64,000 nt of DNA from positions 135,415,032 to 135,479,031 of the forward strand of contig CM073591.1 in assembly GCA_037074705.1 (NCBI GenBank), written 5' to 3'. Position 1 is the first letter of the stretch, and each line of letters opens with the position of its first letter. A program made the position numbers and the translations under genes. The notes beneath the pieces were generated by a model, which saw only the letters and a list, made by a program, of their open reading frames with translations, was not told where the DNA came from and searched no databases. Shown piece by piece: positions 1-12,302 of the stretch. The DNA is from Zhengitettix transpicula (Eukaryota; Arthropoda; Insecta; Orthoptera; Tetrigidae).

Positions 1-540
1 TTCCCCATTGTCTCCGCTTGACTACACATCTTGCACCACAGAAGGCTGCCAACAATAACGGCTGGCATATGTTTACAACTTTTAGGAATATATTTGAAAT
101 AATCATGTGTACTAACAATGGCGCGAAAGTGAAACATTTCCCTCTCTTTCATAAAAATCTACCAAAATTAACGAACAACCCTCGTATCACAACAACTGAT
201 TACAGCGAAATAAAATTTTAGCAAAAAAATATCAGGAGAACTGTACTAAACGCTTAGTGAATGAATTAATGTTTGTATGATAGAACAACTAGTATTAGAG
301 CAGATAGATTCTTTAAAAGTGCAATTAATGAGTCTCAAACGAACAAAAATTTATCAATGAAGCATATTTTATTTCGCGGTGTTTTCTTACATTTCATGAC
401 GGATTTATCAAGTGTTTATACACAGAAGCCCTTTCATAAGCCATTTTGTATAGGTCCTGCTCGGCTGAGGTTCGTTATATAAATATATATCTTCAATATA
501 ATCAGCAAAGATATACTGCAGAAAGTTCAAATAGACGTTG
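1..540. other. AT-rich non-coding DNA
   Basis: No recognisable gene or repeat. The two short open frames here (about 18-221 and 273-482, +) have no domain-like content and are within chance for this base composition. A TATA-like stretch lies at about 474-482, roughly 110 bp upstream of the ATG at 592, but nothing else supports a promoter. Confidence 0.4.
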
Positions 541-591
541 GTAAAAGTTGAAAACATCGCAGCCGCAATTAGTTGCATTAGTATGCGCCGC

Positions 592-633
592 CATGGCTAA
601 CTGCCGACAAACTAAGGTACGCCGGAGTTGCTA
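592..633 (+). other. 13-codon ORF with consensus start; possible first coding exon
   Basis: The ATG at 592 sits in the context GCCGCCATGG, an essentially perfect Kozak context. Eight codons later (M-A-N-C-R-Q-T-K) the sequence AAG|GTACGC could act as a splice donor; read through, the frame closes after 13 codons. Either a short 5' coding exon, an upstream ORF or chance. The surroundings (540-1100) are richer in G+C and CpG than the flanks. No downstream exon in frame could be linked to it. Confidence 0.15.
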
Positions 634-780
634 ACGAGGCAAAACACGATACGAACGACGGAACGCCTCTCTCCTGTGCACTCTGCCAGTTCATTTACAT
701 CAGTTCAGAAAAATTGATTCTCATAATAAGAAAAGTCTATTATGTACGAGTTCCTATTTCGCATTTAGTTTAGTTAAATA

Positions 781-881
781 ATTATCTCGGTGGATTCAGA
801 GGCCGGTAAAGTTTCTTTATGAAGCAGCCGCCTCTGATTCCAACTTGGGTGGCTTCGTTCCTCGGTCATAACCGAGATAAT
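781..881. repeat. 101 bp nested inverted repeat / stem-loop
   Basis: Outer arms ATTATCTCGGT (781-791) and ACCGAGATAAT (871-881) are perfect complements. Inside them GGATTCAGAGGC (792-803) pairs with GCCTCTGATTCC (830-841) at 11 of 12 positions. A second CTCGGT at 861-866 competes for the same ACCGAG. The unit is GC-richer than the surrounding DNA. It could be a structured RNA, a small foldback element or a regulatory palindrome; no known RNA family was recognised. Confidence 0.5.
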
Positions 882-1099
882 ACATAACATTTGATGTATT
901 GTAAATGTGAGAATGACCACACGGTTCTCCATTTGCGGCGGCAAACTGGGAGAGTACCCATCGCCAATCTGTACCGTAAATAACGTCCTGAAGGCAGATG
1001 CGCTCTATGGCCGATCAATAGCAAAATGTGTTTGCTTGTATTGATATGTCTGGCTGAGAGTGAACATGCAAATGATTTGGCACGGCTGCTCGTTAATGA

Positions 1100-2300
1100 C
1101 GGAACACGTTACTACTGCTAATCCAAAATTACGAGCTTGTTTGCACAAATTATAGGTAAATATCGTCACGGAAAGCAAAACATTACTTCAAAATTATTTA
1201 AATAACCTTGACACAATTGTTATCATTGTTAGTTTTTCGAAAAATTTGCACAAATGCGTTAATTAATATTTAATATGGTATTTTAAAAACATATGCTTGT
1301 TAAAAATTCTAATCCATCGTTACTGGACACTAAACTGGAGAGAGTCATCAATAAAGTAAACGGTTTGATCAAAGTAAAAAACATAAACGACCCTCGCATG
1401 AAACTTAAGTTGCCGTTAAAGAGTGACTGTTCATCTTCACTATCCAGAGTGATTCTGCGGAATAACTACCGATTAATATTTTCGAGATCCGATAATGCAT
1501 TGGAAAAGTAGACGTTTATAATTCGGATTTCAGTTTTGTCAGATCGTATGGAAACTTGTTTGTTCCGATGAAAAAGAATTTGACTGAGGACACTCGCGGA
1601 CAGTGTGTGACTTGACAATAAATGTTTGAAATCGTCATGATAGGCGAAAAATATAACAGACGTTGTGTAAATGCAGCCTGTAAAAAATCGTTACGCTGAA
1701 AGTCAAGATAGAGGGCGAAAGTCCAGACTTCGGTTTCTGAAAAAATTAAAAAGATTGGACGAGTCTACAGCAGTCTGCGGAGTTTTTAAAAGGAGGTACA
1801 GAGAAAGAATTGGAAAATTATTGGAGATTCAGATTTTTAAGTTGTAAGATGAATTTCTTTAGAAGTTAGAAGAAGAGGCTATTGCATGCTGCAAGAGGAA
1901 GTTGTCGTTGATAGTTCGTTAGCGTGAAAGTGGTAAAAAGGGGGTTTCAAATTGGGGAAATTAAAACTTACAAATTGTTTTTAGTTTGGAGGAAAGCTAA
2001 CCGTTAGAAAATATAACAAGAAGTTTACCCCTCCCTGGAGCATTGAATACTCCGAAATTATTTCCTGTTCTCCATTTAATTATTATGTTCCGCTTCACAA
2101 TCATAAAGTTATATCAGGGGGATAAGTAAAGTTCATGAGTTCCTTTTTATAAGAGAGTTTTTTTGATTCCTATCTCCTTTATTTTATAGCCCTCATGTTT
2201 TAGCTTCTTCAACACTTCAGCGTTGATCTTTTTAATGGGGTTGAAGATAGATGTATTCCAAATTATTATTCATCTTTTAACTTCTCAGCGACGTCATGGT
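1100..2300. other. non-coding; purine-rich patch, nothing recognised
   Basis: The first part is AT-rich. From about 1560 to 2000 the + strand is strongly purine-rich, with broken frames and no long ORF. Similar purine-rich patches occur at about 11150-11430, 21600-21950, 24180-24480, 26090-26340 and 32270-32560. They may be decayed LTR or gene remnants, but no motif identifies them. The 72-codon open frame at 1293-1511 has no recognisable content. Confidence 0.3.
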
Positions 2301-2345
2301 ACCTTAACTTGATAAATATTAAATTAGTTTAACTTTCACGATGAT

Positions 2346-3130
2346 TGAAAGTGTTCTCCTTTGGCTACCTGAATTAATTAGGTCATAACACTCCTTTATG
2401 CCATGGTCCCTATTTCCAACTATCATAAGGAAGACGATAAAATAGTGACCATCCTACTATCTGGGCTAGATAGGACTCTTGTGGCAATAGTGAGTTTCAA
2501 CGTCTTCAAATGAGTCCATAATGGCGATCGCTTACGACTGGTCGCGATTATCTGGCCAACTATGCTACAAAAGTGGAAGGATATGTCGAAAGTCATCAGA
2601 GAGTAACATTTCTTTCCATCGAAATGGCTCGTTGGCGTCTGTTATGTCCCAGAGAGTCCAATCAATTTCTTTAAGGTCCCAGACTACGTGTATTAGATAC
2701 TTCGCTTCATGACCAAAACAGTTGATTTGAGACTCATGTGATGGCGAATACGGACCTGTCAAACAAGTATAAGTAAATTTTAAACCTGGAATAGACAATG
2801 CGCCTCCCACGTAGAAAACGTGATGCGATACTACTGGACGTAACGACAAGAACTGCTGTATATTGAAGTAGTACTCATGAAAATATATTGTCCGGTACTC
2901 TTTGCAACCTTTGTGACTTCATGATATACATCTGTCATCAATCTGCCTTTGTCCTTAATGCACACTAACATGTAATGGTCGTACAATTTTGTATATGACT
3001 GTATGGTATTGCAAACGTAGATTCGATGAGTTGAGATAAATCTGAATAGTTGGATAGTGTGTCGTTGCTCATTGAGCAAACGTTTAAGCCCCGCTATGTT
3101 TACAATATTGCCGACTTGTTTATTAAACAA
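2346..3130 (-). pseudogene. unrecognised protein-coding relic, frame-broken
   Basis: Three successive minus-strand stretches read like ordinary protein. The first is 3130-2831 (99 codons). The second is 2849-2565 (94 codons), in another frame, overlapping the first by 19 bp. A third lies at about 2521-2346, opening with an ATG near 2521 and interrupted by three stop codons around 2455-2470. Amino-acid composition is balanced (W, C, H, G and D present), unlike the Lys/Asn/Ile-rich noise frames elsewhere. A single ancestral ORF broken by at least one frameshift and several stops is the simplest reading. I do not recognise the family; an old mobile-element, viral or host pseudogene are all possible. 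Confidence 0.3.
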
Positions 3131-4006
3131 TAATCATACATAAATTAATTTATTTTCAATACCTAAGATTTCCATACATTCAAATTATTAATGCCATTTA
3201 AATATTTTTTTTCACGTATTCAAAAACTGCAAACATCCTACAAACTTGTACATAAAACTTCTTTTTCTTATATTAATAAACAATAGTAAAAAAGAAATAA
3301 CTCAAAATTTGACTTCAATACATATTTTCAGAAGTAACTAACCGGCGTTTTCAGAACGTATTACAATTTATACTCCAAAAAAATGATAAACTGTGGTATT
3401 TTAATGAGAATAAAGTAAAAACAACAGAAAATTAAATTATAAAAATAGAAGTGATAGTATAAAAGTTGTATATAACTTTGATAATTATAATAAAGTAATA
3501 ATAACGTCAGTACTGTTAACAACCTTACTCAAACCTTTGGTTAATGAAAATAACAAAAAATTATCATTGCCAAATTCTACTGATAATAAAAATATAACTT
3601 AAAACTACATTAAAGAAATGAAGCATACATATATATCGATAAATATATAAAATACTGCCCATTAATTTCTCAGATAAATTGCCACCTAAATCAGTAAAAA
3701 AATAATGTGATAAATTAAATTCAACTCTGGTATAAAACTAGATAATTATATTAAAAAGTACATAAAGATAAAAAGTAAAAACACTAGTAAACCGCCAAAC
3801 GGTTGTTATTTATAAATAATATTGTAAAGATTGTGATATATATATATATAATCGTAACAATAATCATAAGCCTAACACTAAAACAAACTTTCTATGCACG
3901 ATATAAATTTAAACCATGGAATACATTACTGAATTATTAAAATTCTACAAAAATAAACATAAATTAAAAAAGGAAAAGAGGTAGGTATGAATTGCAGGAA
4001 AGAAAA
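3131..4006. other. AT-rich non-coding DNA with a short (TA)n
   Basis: Very AT-rich, with a short (TA)n run at 3836-3850. No gene, repeat family or motif recognised. Confidence 0.4.
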
Positions 4007-4056
4007 TACTTAAATATGAAAGGCCGACGTAAAGATCCTACATAATTAATAAATGT
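4007..4056 (+). repeat. 50 bp direct repeat, copy 1
   Basis: Matches 4897-4946 at 49 of 50 positions (C at 4041, G at 4931), same strand, 890 bp apart. This copy lies in ordinary AT-rich sequence, so it is probably the source of the other. Confidence 0.85.
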
Positions 4057-4878
4057 TCAGCTTTGGAAAATTATTACAACAGACATCATTCAATACATAC
4101 CGAAATTTAAACCAATAATTTAAAAATTGACGTACATAAACGTGACAACGAAAATGGATAATAGTTAATTAAACACTTCAATTCGAAAAGTCTAAATTTC
4201 AACTATGTTGACACTATTCTGACGTGGAGACGGAAAATATTAATGTTATATAAGTATTGTCTTATAGCTTTCCGTAAGAGTGACGCGTATCCTGCGGAAA
4301 CCATGCAGCCGACTCAAGAATTGAAGATTTTACAAAGGAATAGATGAAATTGAAATACTAAAGGTTTGCGTAGTTAAAGAATTAGAATAGGTTACAGCGA
4401 TACCTATAAATTAATGTTGTCTAATATTTTTATAAATGAGATTCTTGTTGAATTGTAAATGTTTTATAATTTTTTTCCATGATCAGATGAATTTGGCGAT
4501 ATTGTGGAAAATGCAGCTTTTCAGAATGATTTAATTTATAAAACTATGAATTAGTTTTATTATTAAAAATACAACAGATAAAATAATATGAGGATAAAAT
4601 AAAAACACATAATTAAATGATAAATCAGTCTTAAAATTTATGTTTGTTGCGAAAAGTATCTTATTACTAGTTTGAAATACAGACTGAATAAGTAGAACGT
4701 ATAAATCTTATATGCTGAAATTCAGTACTATTCTAGATTATTTTTAAAAGGTTTTAACCAAATTGAACAAGTTGGAGGTCAACCATTAATTTCTTGTAAG
4801 ACCCGTTACTTTTTTTATAAATTGTTTCAGAAGTAATTCTTGCTACAAACTTAAATATATAAATTTTTATTTAATGAG

Positions 4879-4942
4879 TATATATATATATATATATACT
4901 TAAATATGAAAGGCCGACGTAAAGATCCTAGATAATTAATAA

Positions 4943-4976
<34 letters not shown>
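4879..4976. repeat. (AT)n microsatellite split by the 50 bp repeat copy 2
   Basis: (TA)n runs at 4879-4898 and 4945-4976 flank a near-exact copy (4897-4946) of the unique segment at 4007-4056. The copy sits exactly inside the microsatellite, as if templated sequence had been captured during repair of a break in the (AT)n tract. Confidence 0.8.
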
Positions 4977-4979
<3 letters not shown>

Positions 4980-5059
4980 TAACTTACAATTTCTTAAACC
5001 ATGTCCTCTGAATACTCAGAATTTAACATTTCGGAATTATTTTTTATAATACATGGTTC

Positions 5060-7600
5060 ACAGAATTTTAATGAGATGGATTGCACCTGGATATATATGT
5101 GATAGGTCTGGATCTATTTGGCACCAGGCAATGAACCAAGCCATCAGTGACGTTATCGGAATCCGATCCACCACTGCACGACGAGAAATTCAAAATGGGA
5201 AAGGGAGTAATAGATAGTACGTTTCTGTGCTGGTATTAGTAAAAGCGAGAACGACGTCACCTCATAAATTCAGGATCAAGATTAAAGAGATATACGACCG
5301 GAGAACAGCGAGGCGTAACTGCTCTCATGTTTTAGCTGAGATCTGTTTGGAATAAATATTTAGTTCAACAGGATTACTGAAATTAATATTAAATTAACGG
5401 TACAGTTAAAGCAGTAATTTCCTGATAAATAGTAAAAATTTTACTATATATACACACATAAATATAGGCTTTCAGATTTCGTTTTTATTAAATTTTTGAG
5501 GGTCGACAGCGTCCACGTCCCAAGGGGTCGGCTGTAGAAGTAAGTATTGGAAAAATCAACTCTCGTAAGAATAGAAATTACAGCTAATACTTTTATTGGA
5601 AAACTATTGAATTTTCGTAGGTTATACAGAAGACTCGAGAAGTTGAAGACTCCGTGTAACTTTAAATGAAAAAGTTCGTCTGCATTTATAACTTTCATTT
5701 ACAATTACAGCATAGAGTGCCGCATAGAACTACACAAATTAAAACTATTGGATCTACCACAAATACGTAAGGTCGCAAGTAACAGCAGAAGAACATCAGT
5801 TGCAGTGAGACGAAGTTTTATGAGTGTATTGAGGCATTCGATTTTGGATTTCAAGAGATCGAACAGAACTTAGCATTTAAGTATTCCATTATTTGAAATT
5901 ATAGAACTCTCGAACTATTCCGTCTGGCAGTCATAATGTAACGAGACCCACTACAATATAAATTACACCGCTGTGTGTATGTAGTAAAGTAATCCATAAT
6001 GAGAACTCAAATGTATGTTAAAACCGTTAATAAACAACAGAAATAAAATTAGTTATTTTATAAACTTGTTGCTGATTTCCTATATCAGATTTACTTCACC
6101 TAATATACACCTCGATTTGTTTATATTGTTTTGGAATTTAACATGTATTAAAGAATGATTCAATCCTTCTGTATATGTATTTAACTCCAAAATAAAACAA
6201 GCCAGGATATTTTAGACTTAATTTTAAGTTGTTTTACTAGACTGCAGCGTTTACAGCTTATTCATTACGTTGTCAGACTTTGGCTAAAATATTAAAATGT
6301 ACTAGAAAAAACATAATGAATTACATAAATTTCTTATTATGCGTCTTTTAGTGAATTAAGGGAAATCCAAATGTGGGTATCCAAATTAATTTTTACTCAA
6401 TTAAATTCAAGAAACTTCTGATAATTCTGTAAAAATTGATAACGTTTCCAATAAAGAAGATTTCATTTACGCCGAATTACATAAATGACAGTGATTAAGC
6501 ATTAACATATTTTGGTATCATCAAAGACAATTTTTAGAAATTTTTTGGTTGTGTGTTCTCCTGATTGTTTCAATGGCTGCTCAGTTGCTATCGGTGTAAA
6601 ATTTTATTTCTTTATAAAATACAGCTCTTGGATTTTTGTCATTTACTTTTCTTAAACGAAATAAAAATTTCCTTCTGAAATGAGTAAGTTAGTATACATA
6701 TACAAAAATCTCTTCTTTCACGCAGGATACGCTAAAAATATTATTTTATAAAATTATAGTTCAAAAATACGTTTTTTTAATGAATGTGAATATAAATCTT
6801 CATCCTTTTGCCTTTAAATATATCTTTAACTTACGTATATAAATAAAGGCTAAACTTTAAAGAAGAAAACAAAATTGGTGATTTAGAAAACTTCGATAAT
6901 AAAAATTTAAAAACATGTATTTAAATGTGTAATGACTGGAAAACGTTCCAGTAAATTTGAATTTGTAAAGTACCTCAGACGATTGACTCTTCAAGACCAT
7001 TACCTGCTTATCTAAACGCGTGGAAATATTTAAGACGATACGTAGTTCGAAATAATTATATTGTGACAGTAATCACAAAATGTACGTTATATAATTAGTT
7101 ATGTTTATGTATGGGTCGTCAATGACCACTTTGTCGATACGACCATTATAAACCTTCAAATAATAATAAAAAATAGATACGTAGTTCTTAGATACGTAAA
7201 GAATGGTTATGTGATGGCAGACTCATCGTAAACGTGCCGTAGTAATAAATAAAAAACAAGTTGGTTTTATTTACTCCTCTCATACGCACTGTGAATATAA
7301 ATTATTACAGCAAAAATATAACCAATTAAATTATTTTTAAACTTAAATATAAAATCAGTATGCAAATATTCACATCCTTATGAAAACATTTTTGTTTTTA
7401 TTATATGAAAAAGTGATCTTATTTAGATACTGAAAATAAATCAGATCATTTACATTGTGTTTGAAATAGTGACTGAATTAATTGAGCTTTTCACAAATTA
7501 ATATATATTAAACATATTTATTGATTTTTATCATCCGTTTCTCACAATTTTTTTATCAATTTTATTTTCCAATACAGTTGTTTCTACGCATGTAATACAA
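5060..7600. other. non-coding; nothing recognised
   Basis: About 5100-5340 is slightly richer in G+C but has no sustained frame; the rest is AT-rich. The 84-codon minus-strand frame at 5444-5698 shows no domain features. No repeat of the families described elsewhere was seen. Confidence 0.3.
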
Positions 7601-7626
7601 TACAAGGAATATAAAATATTGTACTG

Positions 7627-8036
7627 ACATGCCGAGGCACCTCGGCCTGTTTTGAGAGGTGTATGTTCCGGGGTCGCTGACCTTGGGCATACAGTAAGAG
7701 TTGTCCGCTGTTCCTATTGGAATAGTCGGCCAGCTGCCTCCTAAACCAGTCAAGGCACGGAGAGGGGAAAGCTGCGACCCCACAGCTAACCCCTCTCCCG
7801 CCATTGGAAGGGCGTGGGGCAAGTACCAAATGCCCGACCTACCTGATGCAGGTTTTTCTAGGGTTTTCCCTGCATCACTTTTAGGCGAATTGTCGGGTAG
7901 GATCCTTAAACCATAGCCCGGGGGCCCTAGTAAACCCTTGACTACCTTCCTCTACCCTTCCGCATCCCCCCTTTTAAATCCATTCCTATGCTATTAAAGG
8001 GGAGTTACCCTCATGTAGCCTGTTGCCCTAAAAAAT
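7627..8036 (+). repeat. family A retroposon, 5'-truncated
   Basis: Begins in the element body at the GCCGAGGCACCTCGGC palindrome and runs to ...GCCTGTTGCCCT plus A6, the tail type shared with 15421-15499 and 44292-44757. The 5' hairpin array and upstream 100 bp are missing, as expected for incomplete reverse transcription. Open frames on both strands (7701-7916 +, 7562-7822 -) match those of other copies and come from the repeat. No clear target-site duplication. Confidence 0.85.
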
Positions 8037-9996
8037 ATAGTATAAAATGCTTACAAGGAACTAAATACGAAGTATTGAAGATACTTCGTTAAAAAATGCT
8101 CATATTTTTAGTTTCATTTCATAACAGCAATTGTATCAATTACGGACGTTTATGCATTGACCGGGATCAATGTTTGTTTTTCGCAACAAAAAAAATGTTA
8201 CATCGGTAATTTCTTTTACAAAAATGCTCGTTTGTTCATCGGTGAAACCTCACGGATTTATTTTTAAAAAATTCTCTGAAGATGCAATAATTTTTATAGC
8301 TACGAGTAATTAATTTGTACTTGTAACCTTTAGGTACACATATAAATAATTAATACAAACATAAATTTTAACTATATTTAACTTCGAAAATAACTTCAGT
8401 TGACGTGTATCTGAGAAGCTGCCTCAACAGGGCTTAAACCTTTGTTGTGCCAGATGCAAAATGATGCTGATGTTTTGGCAGGCTTTGAGACTGCGGTTTA
8501 CCTGGAACCCTATCCCACGCAATGTCAAAGCCAGATGACTGAAACTCAACGTCAACCTGCGGACGTTGTACAGGCATAACACTCAAATACGTAGATAAAA
8601 AAAGTCATTGCAAAATCCCTTCAAATACACCGAACCACTTATAGTTAAAAAAAACGTTTAACTGGGCATTTTAAAGAATTACACTACTTAAACTTATTCA
8701 AGTAGTTTTTATTTTAAATTATTTTTCTTGTATATCTTGCATCTTATAATCTATATTAACCCCTGTAATCATAATTAACGGTGGATTTAACAATATTTGC
8801 TGATAACCATATTAATAACACTTAAATTTCCGATATAATGAATACTATTCAAAAAACAGTTCTACACTTTGCGAATTGAACAGACCTCACTATTGCAATA
8901 TAATAAAGCCATTTCCTATTTTATATGCAATCCATGGATTCGAAATAAAATTTATTTTAACGGGAATACATCAGTATTAACACCACGTATGCACACTCCT
9001 TTTCACAAAAAAAATCGAGCGTCTCTCTCGAAACTCAACTCGTCGTACGCAGTATCCCCACATTGCCACTTAATGTAAAATAGAAATAAAATTTTTATTT
9101 CCAACTTCCATAAGACATATGATTTTATTTTTTTGGTCCGAATGTCCTTGCTTCGGTTCTAGTAGAACTCAGTGTCAGTCTTTTAGGTTTACTGTATCAG
9201 TACAAATTCCAAAATACTAAACAATGTTGGATAGAAAAATTTGTTTGAAAATAAATTTGTGCCATGATTAAACATAATTTACTATTTAAAAAAAATAAAA
9301 AATTAACTCATATTCGTCCCAAGTCTTTCGTATAAACAAAGATTAACACTTCACTAAAAGAAAACGAAACCGTCTCATGAATGTTATGTGAGGAGAAAAT
9401 TTTCATATAATAGCTATATTCTAGTGTTTTTTATTACCTGAACAGTAATGTATACTTAAAAAATGACTCAATTACATACGCAGTACGTCCATATTCTTAA
9501 TAAATATTTACCGATATTTCACTTATTAATTGGAATCTTTTAAGCTTTAAATAGTAGAAAGTTGATGAATAAAACCTCATGTATTGATTTCGGTTACTAG
9601 AAGTTATATTTTTCGGATTTTTTTACTAATTAACGTATCAGTAAATTTGCTGATAAATATCGTTGAAGGTACAAATTCAAAAATTTATTGTCTCAAATAA
9701 TAAATAGGATTATTAAATACTATGAAATGATGCCAGTGCTATACTGTTTAGAGATAAATCATTCATACAATTTTTGCTACGAACAGGTATGCTTAGTTTC
9801 ATTTTCTCACGTGTAAGATAAAAAACCTAAAAAAAACTAGAACTTTTTATATCAGGTAATTTTGTTGGCTTGCCCAATCGACTCGACCAATTGTCATTTT
9901 AGTAGGGATTGGTGAATGTTTTACACGGTCCTCAGTTGAAATGCCTGTTTTCATTCGCCACCACGTAGATTAACATTATGTAGACCGTTACTCTAA
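8037..9996. other. AT-rich non-coding DNA
   Basis: No gene-like frame with recognisable content. A slightly GC-richer patch at about 8400-8580 has no long ORF. Nothing else seen. Confidence 0.35.
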
Positions 9997-10023
9997 AAAG
10001 AAGGGCTACCTTTGGGGATGCCT
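9997..10023 (+). repeat. family A retroposon, 5' head of an interrupted copy
   Basis: About 27 bp matching the part of family A that contains CTACCTTTGGGGATGCC; other copies continue from here into TTTTCCTCTCCG. Here it is cut by the T-run of an opposite-strand copy. TACTCTAA immediately upstream (9989-9996) recurs at 11181-11188, just after the 3' part of a plus-strand copy, which suggests 9997-11180 was one insertion later interrupted by two others. Confidence 0.6.
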
Positions 10024-10555
10024 TTTTATGGTTTTTGGGTGTAGACAGGCTATGTATAGGGTAATCCACATAGTGGCAACTCCCCTCTTATAGCATAGAA
10101 AAGGGATTTGAAAAGTGGGATGTGAAAGGGTAGAAGAAGGTAGTTAACTAGGGCCCCCGGGCTATATTTTAAGGATCCTACCCGGCATTCGCCTAAATAA
10201 ATGCTGAACAAACCATAGAAAAACCTGCATCGGGTAGGTCGGGCATTGGGTACTTGTCCCACGCTTTTCCGATAGAGGGAGAGGAGTTTGCTGTGGGGAC
10301 GAATCATTCCCGTCTCCGTGCCTCGACCAGCTTAGGAGGCAGCTGGCCGACTATTCCAATGGGAATAGCAGACAACTCTTACCGTATGCTCAAGGTCTGT
10401 GACCCCGGAACACACACCTCTCAGAACAGGCCGAGGTGCCTCGGCTTGTGGAAACCTTAGTTCAAAAACAGAGAGGAAAAGGCATCCCCAAAGGGAGCCC
10501 CTTCGTGTCACTCCTACAAGGTTCTGAATGCAAAAGAACATACCTCGCAGACGAT
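10024..10555 (-). repeat. family A retroposon nested in another copy
   Basis: Minus-strand copy with the variant 3' end GCCTGTCTACACCC, also seen at 16085-16100. It runs through the full body to one decayed CTGCGAG unit at about 10528-10552. It is flanked by TTGGGGATGCC plus T's on both sides (about 10013-10027 and 10557-10576), i.e. a target-site duplication made of family A head sequence. The body is open on + at 10254-10460 and on - at 10050-10307. Confidence 0.8.
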
Positions 10556-10568
10556 TGCTCCTTGGGGA

Positions 10569-10990
10569 TGCCTTTTTTTTAGGGCAACAGGCTACTTGAG
10601 GATAATCCACTTTGGGCAACTCCCCTTTAATAGCATAGGAAGGGATTTGAAAGGGGAATGCGGAAGGGTAGAGCAAGGTAGCCAAGGGTTAAATAGGGCC
10701 CCCGGGCTACATTTTAAGGGGCCTATCTGGCATTCGTCTAAAGAAATTCAGGGAAAACCCTGGGAAAACCTGCATCAGGTAGGTCGGGCATTGGGTACTT
10801 GTCCCACGCCCTTCCGATAGCGGGAGAGGAGTTTGCTGTGGGGACGCAGCATTCACTTCTCCGTGCCACGACCAGTTTAGGAGGCAGCTGACCGACTATT
10901 CCAATGGGAATAGTGGACAACTCTTACCGTATGCCCAAGGTCTGCGACCCCGGAACATACACCTCTCAAAACAATCCGAGGTGCCTCCCA
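10569..10990 (-). repeat. family A retroposon, second nested copy
   Basis: Minus-strand copy with the common tail (TAGGGCAACAGGCTAC preceded by T8), inserted directly behind the right-hand duplication of the previous copy. It breaks off near 10990, in the GAGGTGCCTC region, where the strand flips. The overlapping antisense frame typical of the family is at 10738-10920 (-). Confidence 0.8.
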
Positions 10991-11180
10991 CAAACCAATC
11001 TCGTCCTATTTTGAGACGTGGATGAGCCGAGGTCATAGGCGTCGGGCATACGGTAAGAGTTGTTTTCTCTGTTCGCATTGGAACAATCGGCCAGCAGCCT
11101 CCTAAACTGATCGAGGCACGGCGAGAGGAAAGCAATTAAAGGGGAGTTTCCACCACATGTATTACCATAAGTTAGCCGGG
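10991..11180 (+). repeat. family A retroposon, 3' remainder of the interrupted copy
   Basis: Plus-strand body from CCTATTTTGAGACGTGG to GAGAGGAAAGC, then a jump by internal deletion to ATTAAAGGGGAGTTTCC and on to a degraded 3' end at about 11180. With the minus copy it forms a head-to-head inverted repeat. TACTCTAA follows at 11181-11188. Confidence 0.7.
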
Positions 11181-11188
11181 TACTCTAA

Positions 11189-12300
11189 GATAAAAGAATA
11201 GAAGTGAAAGTGATTAAGAGGAGGTGGATGTTGGATATTAGAAAATAACGATTCAGAGTACTTGCAGGGATACATAAAATACTTAAAGATTCGTCCGTGG
11301 CAAGCGTTTGCTAATAGGAATTTTGTAAACAAAATATTTACTATAGGTCGTGAGATTTCAAGTCGCGTCAGCAGCGTAGTAGAAGAAGGGAGAAGATGGA
11401 GGGGAATTTTGTGAACAGTTAGAAACGCCGCCCTGTGGAGAAGATGGAACTACGCCGCTATCATTCTTTAAGCATGAATTATATTGAATATAAATTCCTC
11501 GGGTTTCATCTGACGGCAGTGCAGTGTCGAAACTTTGTCTTTCCGGTCGAAACTCGAGAATCATCAAATCACGGGGGAAATCTACATTCACTAATAATAA
11601 TTACAATGTTACGAACGGGGGATATACGGACAGCTGCTGGGTCCTTTCATCATGAGAAATTTATTATCTAATATACTAAACGGTGATAATAAAAACTAGC
11701 GATAGCAGAAAAATTAAACACGAATGGTTGTATGGTAACATCATGTAAAGAAAGGCCAAACCATCTAAATTCATATTTGTATATACCTTTCAGATTCAGG
11801 ACACTAAGAGAAGTGAGGAAATATTAGAGATTAATGGAATAATGCAAACATAAATATAAAAAGAAGAACAAGTAATGTCTTGGTCCACATGGTTTCATTC
11901 CCTTGGACTATTATTAGATACTACTTTAATTCTCATTCTTTCTCATTATCACATTCTTGCTTAAAAATGGTGGTTCATATTGTTATAACGGACATACACA
12001 AACGTAACGGCAGCTTAAATATGGTTAATAGGCCTAAACATAACGTTTCGCGATTAGTTAAATTTTAATGCTGGTAACATATATTATTATTTTAGAAATG
12101 AAATTAATAAGTTGATGAGAGTTTGACGTTGCGGGATCTACATTATGTGACATGTAATTACAAATGCATAAATATAAAAAATGACGCACGTTTTGACCTC
12201 AATCTTAAGTTGTTATATATGAGCAATAAAAATTTAAAAAGTAAATGAATATCTATTAAAATATAATACCTCTTTTGAAAGTATAGTAATTAGATCAATA
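11189..12300. other. non-coding; nothing recognised
   Basis: About 11150-11430 is purine-rich on +; the rest is AT-rich. Short frames at 11358-11591 (-) and 11435-11671 (+) overlap each other and have no recognisable features. Confidence 0.3.
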
Positions 12301-12302
12301 AA

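Noticed and set aside
10254..10460. 68-codon ORF and its overlapping opposite-strand frame as genes
   Set aside because: The same frames recur in many family A copies on both strands; they are repeat-borne and not supported as independent genes.
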